Positions 59,008 through 64,000 of a DNA stretch of 64,000 nucleotides are shown here, one piece after another (position 1 is the first letter of the stretch; every line of letters begins with the position of its first letter). Source of the DNA: Strongyloides papillosus (lineage: Eukaryota; Nematoda; Chromadorea; Rhabditida; Strongyloididae); contig SRSI01000010.1 in the NCBI GenBank assembly GCA_005656395.1, forward strand, positions 1,364,001 to 1,428,000, given 5' to 3'. The notes under the pieces were generated by a model. The model worked only from the letters and a program-made list of their open reading frames with translations, made no database searches and was not told the origin of the DNA. The position numbers were made by a program, and so were the translations under genes.

Positions 59008-62000
59008 TTACTGGGTATTTAAAGGTAGAGCTCTTCTTCGGCGACTTGGTTTTTTATTCCTCTCTACAATTTCTTTGTAATATTCCTGTTGTTGTTCTTC
59101 ATTTTCAGCAACATTATCACTATCACCATCAATTAGACGGTTAGCAAAATAGAGAAATTTCGAACACATATCTTTAATGTCTTCAAGATTTGTTTTTGCA
59201 TGAAGCTTTTCGACATCGTCAACAATGATTTTAAAAAATTCACATATTTCTTGTTCAATTAATATAAAAGAAGAAAAATTTGGTAAAGCCATTGAAATGT
59301 ATTTGAATGATTTTTCAGTAATATCTAGCAAACTTATTGAGTAAATTAACCGTTTTGCGGTTTCTACTCTTTGTACCTCATCACCAGATGTATTAGACTT
59401 AAGGCGGTCACAAAAATTATTTATAAGGTAGTCAGATATTGAGTCTTTTTCTACCAATGATAAGACAAAATATACAATACTTTGGTATTCATCAAATGAA
59501 ATTTCGTGACGACGAAAAATCAGTTCAGAAATTAATTCAGGAATAATTTTCATTATTTCTTTATCTTCTTTCATAAGTTCTTGGAAAAAGTACTGAGCAA
59601 TACTTGAAATTACATCATCTTTATCTAACAACCGTCTTGCAACGTCAGTAATAGATTTTTGGAAATTTAAAAGATTTTTAAGAATTAGAAATATGACAAT
59701 TGAAAGAGATGTATATCTAACACGAATATCCTCGTCCAAAACACTAAAAAATAGAAGTAAGTAATATTTTAAATTAATAAATTAAAAACATACGTTTTAA
59801 TAATATGACCGGAAAATGGATCAACGTTATTTGGGAAACGAATAAGAAGATCCGTAATCGTTATTAAGAGATTAATTTTTGTATGAGATTCAGTTTTAGA
59901 GAGTCTATCAAATAAGATTACCATAATTCTTGAACAAATAGTGTCATTAATAAGAGCAAGCCTAGCCAAAGCCATAAATGCCGAATTGACAGATTCTTTT
60001 GAAAAACAATTAGTAGAATCATCCTCATCTTTCTTGAATTTCTCAGAAAGACAAATAAAAATAGCGATGTGCATCATTCTTTCTAGAATCCTTCCCTCCA
60101 AAAAAGCTTCATTATTGGCATTATTTATAGCAATGCTTTTAAAGTATTCATCTGATGGTAAGCCTTGATCAAAAGCTTCATCTTGCACCTCCATATTTTC
60201 GCTGATATGGAAGATACCTTCATTGTTTAAAATTTGCTGTTCCCATATTGTAAGATTTCCAATCTCCCCATTAAAGTCTTCAAACTTCCTAGCCGATTTC
60301 TTAACATTATTTTTTAACTTCTTTAAGGTATCTAAGATACTACTGCACGTCTGAACGAATGTTTTATCATTATAAACAGTAAATCGTAGACCAACTTCTG
60401 CAATAAATTCCAAAAGTCGTATTGCAACGAGATCAACTTTTTTATTTCTATAACAGATGAATTTTTTTGTGCTCTCAATTTTATGCTTCAAAGCAGCTGC
60501 CATTGTAAGGTCATCACCTTTCCCCAGAAGTTCGACTATATCATCGTGAAGTTGCTCCAAACATGCTTGGTCTTTAAGATGAAATTCTAACTTCTTCAAA
60601 CATACTTGGAAGAATTCAGATATGATAAAAGTTGTTTCGTAACAAATATCAAACACAATTGCTACAAACTTTTGCATTATCGAAATCCACAAAGCATAGT
60701 TTTGACTGTCAAAATTTTTCTGAAGTTCTGAGAATAAGAATTTTACCAAATCATCATTAAAATGTAACAAAAGACATTTGTTATCTGTTAGATCGTGATT
60801 ATTTTTCCCACATCGATATATAATTTCCAGTATTTCAACGTGGAATTGTGAAGGATTGGCTTCACTCATAAACAAATTTTTTAAATCATCAAGTCTTTCT
60901 TTAACCATGGTAGGTTTTGAACGAGATAAAATTTTAATAAGTCTCATAGCGGCTAACCGGTTGGTAGAGTCGTATTCCTCAGAATTGATATATTTACTGT
61001 ATAGAAGTTCAAACATTTTTTTGTTCATAAACTCTTTCTGCTTGAAGTAGTTTGTTGTATCAATACAAATTATTAACTTTGTGATAGCCTCTTCAACCCC
61101 TGGTTGAAGTTCTTCATCACCGATCAGTAACTCCATAACATTTTGTAATGTTGATCTATATCTCGTATCAATATCTCCGTGTTCCGAAATGCAAACACTA
61201 ATTAGACAATTAAATACTTCATGTTGAAGATCTTCATCTTTCCTAAAAGCGAGACGGCAAATTTTTCTAAAACTTGAGATACTGTTGTCAATTCCAAATT
61301 GCTTGAAAATACATAACAATGATAAAGCTTCTTTGACTTCGTAAACACTCCCCGTAAACGCTATACTTAATATTTTGTCCAAACTGTCTTCCATTTGTCG
61401 AATAAAGCTTAATTTGTTGTAGAAATGCACAATTTCACTAAAACATTGTCTAGTCATAAGATTCGTTTCTAAATCTGTCCCATCATTTTCCAAGTATTCT
61501 TTGACAGAATTATAAATGTCATTAGACACCTTATTAATATCCAACGGAATTGTAAGATCAATATTTTGCTCCCTAATATAGCTGGCACAGTAATTAATTC
61601 TTTCTTCATCATCAAGCAACGGCGGTAAATAGTCAAGAGGTACAGGACTGTACTTTGACAAGTTTTTAGTCTCATTGTAGGTACTGTATAGGGTTGTAAC
61701 ATCCTTTAGTATGTCATTTTCATTGAAGGAGAAAGAAGTACTAGTTACAGTTTCGAATTTTGTTAGAGCCTTTAGATATTTCTCGTAAGCAAAGTTATAT
61801 GATAATGTTTCTGAATATGAGTTTTTCTGGAGCACTTCCCTGAGCGCTTGTAAAGCTACCTTTCTAACACTTGTTTGTTCATCCATTAGAGATTTATTTA
61901 ATACTCTTATAACACCAATATCGGAAAGACTATCATTAAGAAGAGTACGTTTTTCAATGATGCTTTTAAGTATAGAAATACACTTTGATCGAATTAGTGA

Positions 62001-63220
62001 TGATTTATCCTCCACAAACGACAAGATTTTCTCAACAAAAAATCTTCTAGTCTTTATATTTTCATGGTCGCCAATTTCATCCCATTTCATGACTAACTGG
62101 CCCAAAATTGACAAAATGCAATTCTTGTACATGTAATTGCAATCTGCAAATAACACTAAAGCTAATTTCGATATATTTTTTAACATAAGTTTTGGTCTTC
62201 TTTCAGTTAGAGACTTTAGTGAAGAAATAAAAACTTTGCTGCATCCTTCTTTTAATAAATCCGTCGGAGCTTTCTCAGAGAAATATTCAATGAGCTTTAC
62301 ATATATATCTTCAAAACAGTTTGCAGCGTCTGAGAAACTTTCTTCTGCATCACACATTGCATCAATAAAGTGAAAATTTGTAAATGAACAAAAAACTTGA
62401 GAATCCTCAAACAACTTTGATAATTCAAAACCAATAATTTCTGGTGATTTTAAACATTTGTTAATAAATGCTAATGATCTAAATATTCTAACAAGATCAT
62501 CTTTTTCATCCTTGTAGCCGAAACGTTTATGATCCATACACTTTATAAGTATACTAATTGTCGTTTCGCATACTTCATTCAAGTATCCTGATCCTTCAAC
62601 AATACTTAAGAAACGAGATTTCTCAGACATATTTTTGAATATATTAGTCACATATTCAATAAATCTACTCCTTAATTCATTAATTTCAGGAATAATTCCG
62701 TCACCAGTGGCTTTTTTTTCACTACCACCAATTTTATTAACGGATACAAGCGAATACATCTCCTTGTGGGAGTCTTCGAGACGAGACATTATATTGTTAG
62801 CTGCATAAATTATCATCAAGAGATCATTTGATATAAATTTTTGTTGCTGTTCCAATACAGGATAATCCGTAGAGTGTTGGAGATCATTTAGGTAATCATC
62901 GATTGCATTAAACTGTTTGTGACCAACTGTAAGAGAGCACTTTATAAACTATTACAGAAAAAAGATGACTTACATTCTAAAATACGATCTAACGCTTTGA
63001 TTCTGAGAAAGATATTTGTACTTCTAATAGTCGAATAGCATGCATCAAAGACCATACAAAGATCTTGTAAACTATAAGTTTCTGAATCAACACAGATGTC
63101 AACGTTGTCAAATACATTTTCGCATGCTTTATCAGAAAGAATCTCATGCACTTTATAAAAATCATCATCGTTTCTTTCGTGAAGATCATTAATCCCCATA
63201 AGGAAGTTAAAATTATCCAT
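59008..63220 (-). CDS. NCAPD2: Condensin complex subunit CAP-D2 (HEAT-repeat protein)
   Basis: Three exons, 62974-63220, 59794-62926 and 59008-59743, give 1371 residues. The protein is almost entirely HEAT-type helical repeats. The conserved Cnd1 region near the C-terminus is visible across the last splice: NLLITITDLLIRFPNNVDPF, then VLDEDIRVRYTSLSIVIFLI and DDVISSIAQYFFQEL. CAP-D2 binds the kleisin of condensin I and loads it on mitotic chromosomes; in C. elegans the orthologue DPY-28 also serves dosage compensation. The last 25 residues are polar and basic (KKPSRRRRALP), typical of a nuclear or Cdk-regulated tail. TTTCAG lies four bases before the ATG. Taspase-1 lies 97 bases upstream on the same strand. 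Confidence 0.9.
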
Positions 63221-63224
63221 GACT

Positions 63225-63226
63225 CT
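63225..63226 (-). other. Candidate trans-splice acceptor for CAP-D2
   Basis: AG of TTACTATTTCAG on the minus strand, four bases before the ATG. A strong nematode acceptor close to the end of the upstream taspase gene. Confidence 0.55.
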
Positions 63227-63317
63227 GAAATAGTAAGTAATTTAGGAAAGTTACTTTTAAAACTTAATATGTAGATATTTCAATGGTAAAACATTAATAA
63301 CAAACAAAAAAAAAACA

Positions 63318-64000
63318 TTAAAAAGGGTATTTAATAAAGTGAGATGAAACCATAAAATCACCTTCATTCTTGAGTTCAGAGAAACAAGACTTTACTTTGA
63401 AACCATCAAAAAATGCAAAAACAAAATTAGGTGTATTATGAAAAGCAATAATTTCACTATGACAAGTATTTGAATTTAAAAATAAAACAATCCCTCCACA
63501 TAATAGCCTTTCACTAGGAAATAGAGAATTCTGAGGAGAGTCCAGGAACTCTTTTCTCAAGAAATTTTCAATAACATAACAAAATATTTCATTGTTATCA
63601 TCGGCCTCAAATAATGCATTTGACAATTTCTGAGCTAGATGAGTCCTATAAATTGCTTCACCAAATCCAGAGACAGATATCGAAACACTCTGTCCATTTT
63701 TTGTACATTCGGACCAAATTGCTGCTCCAAACATAACAGAATGCCCCACTCTTCCATCTTGTTTGAAAGCAATACCACCTGAAGAAACACAACTCATTGA
63801 AGTTAACTTGGTGTCGTTCGTTATAGAGCAACCTCCACAAGTGTCTAGTGACAACATCTTATTTATAGAATTATATCCCTTCCTTGCGCCTTCACTAACA
63901 AGATCATTGTTTGGAATAGTAGTAAAATTGTTTTCACTAGCCCATTTACTAACCCCCTCACCAGAAATTACCATTGGAGGTGTTAATTCCCAATTTTCAT
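63318..64000 (-). CDS. TASP1: Taspase-1-like threonine aspartase, partial (5' end outside the window)
   Basis: The open frame reaches the right edge; an internal Met lies at 63974, but the frame continues upstream with ENWELTPPM, so the start is outside. Taspase-1 is an N-terminal-nucleophile protease that self-cleaves and then cuts after Asp in MLL and other factors. The self-cleavage site LDTCGG is visible; the new N-terminal Thr is encoded at 63840-63842. SCVSSGGIAFKQDGRVGHSV is the conserved part of the small subunit. GEGVSKWA and PP upstream belong to the end of the large subunit. The human enzyme has TVGAV at the nucleophile, against TCGGC here. The linker between subunits is shorter than in vertebrates. 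The 3' end is 97 bases before the condensin start. Confidence 0.88.
   Translation of the reverse strand, partial: ENWELTPPMVISGEGVSKWASENNFTTIPNNDLVSEGARKGYNSINKMLSLDTCGGCSITNDTKLTSMSCVSSGGIAFKQDGRVGHSVMFGAAIWSECTKNGQSVSISVSGFGEAIYRTHLAQKLSNALFEADDNNEIFCYVIENFLRKEFLDSPQNSLFPSERLLCGGIVLFLNSNTCHSEIIAFHNTPNFVFAFFDGFKVKSCFSELKNEGDFMVSSHFIKYPF

Overview
The window is nuclear DNA from a nematode, most likely a Strongyloides-type (clade IV) worm. It is very AT-rich. Its introns are short (often 35-70 bases), start GTAAG or GTATG and end TTTTAG or TTTCAG. It carries a cuticle collagen gene and a mitochondrial EF-Tu with the long C-terminal tail typical of nematode EF-Tu1. Many start codons sit a few bases after a TTTTAG/TTTCAG acceptor, as expected for spliced-leader trans-splicing. 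The species is inferred; no marker gene fixes it.

Layout. 0-14 kb: GH20 hexosaminidase (+), CHP1-type calcineurin-B-like protein (-), small orphan membrane protein (+), ELMO-domain protein (-), sideroflexin (+), endosomal syntaxin 7/12 (-), orphan secreted protein (+). 14-31 kb: a very large orphan gene with a frame break (-), V-ATPase subunit D (+), histone H2A.Z (+), a BTB protein with a frame break (+), mitochondrial SAM carrier with a frame break (-), mitochondrial EF-Tu with a frame break (-), 6-phosphogluconate dehydrogenase (+). 30-41 kb: ArfGAP (-), ribosomal protein eS25 (-), SETD4-like methyltransferase (+), a 4.5 kb gene desert, a TRH-receptor-like GPCR (+), an orphan tail-anchored protein (-).

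42.9-50.7 kb is the one accessory-looking region. It holds a partial copy of the 3' end of a ZIP metal transporter gene, interrupted by a decayed mariner element with TA duplications. Next comes a GC-richer, frame-broken RPA70-like single-strand-DNA-binding gene with 90-base tandem repeats, then an inverted, internally deleted copy of APRT. The intact ZIP (-) and APRT (+) genes follow.

51-64 kb returns to housekeeping genes: ribosomal protein S6 (-), a likely VPS25-TRM61 dicistron (+), a glycine-rich cuticle collagen (+), and a tight minus-strand series running taspase-1 (cut by the window end), condensin CAP-D2, RNase H2 subunit A. The last three look like an operon.

Exon structures were built by hand from splice consensus and frame. 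In several conserved genes the rebuilt length matches the family closely (CHP1 195 aa, V-ATPase D 247 aa, SAM carrier 274 aa once one base is skipped). Four genes contain single-base frame breaks, three of them between 23.7 and 27.1 kb. Assembly error is the simplest explanation. All functions are from recalled family resemblance; no searches were run.
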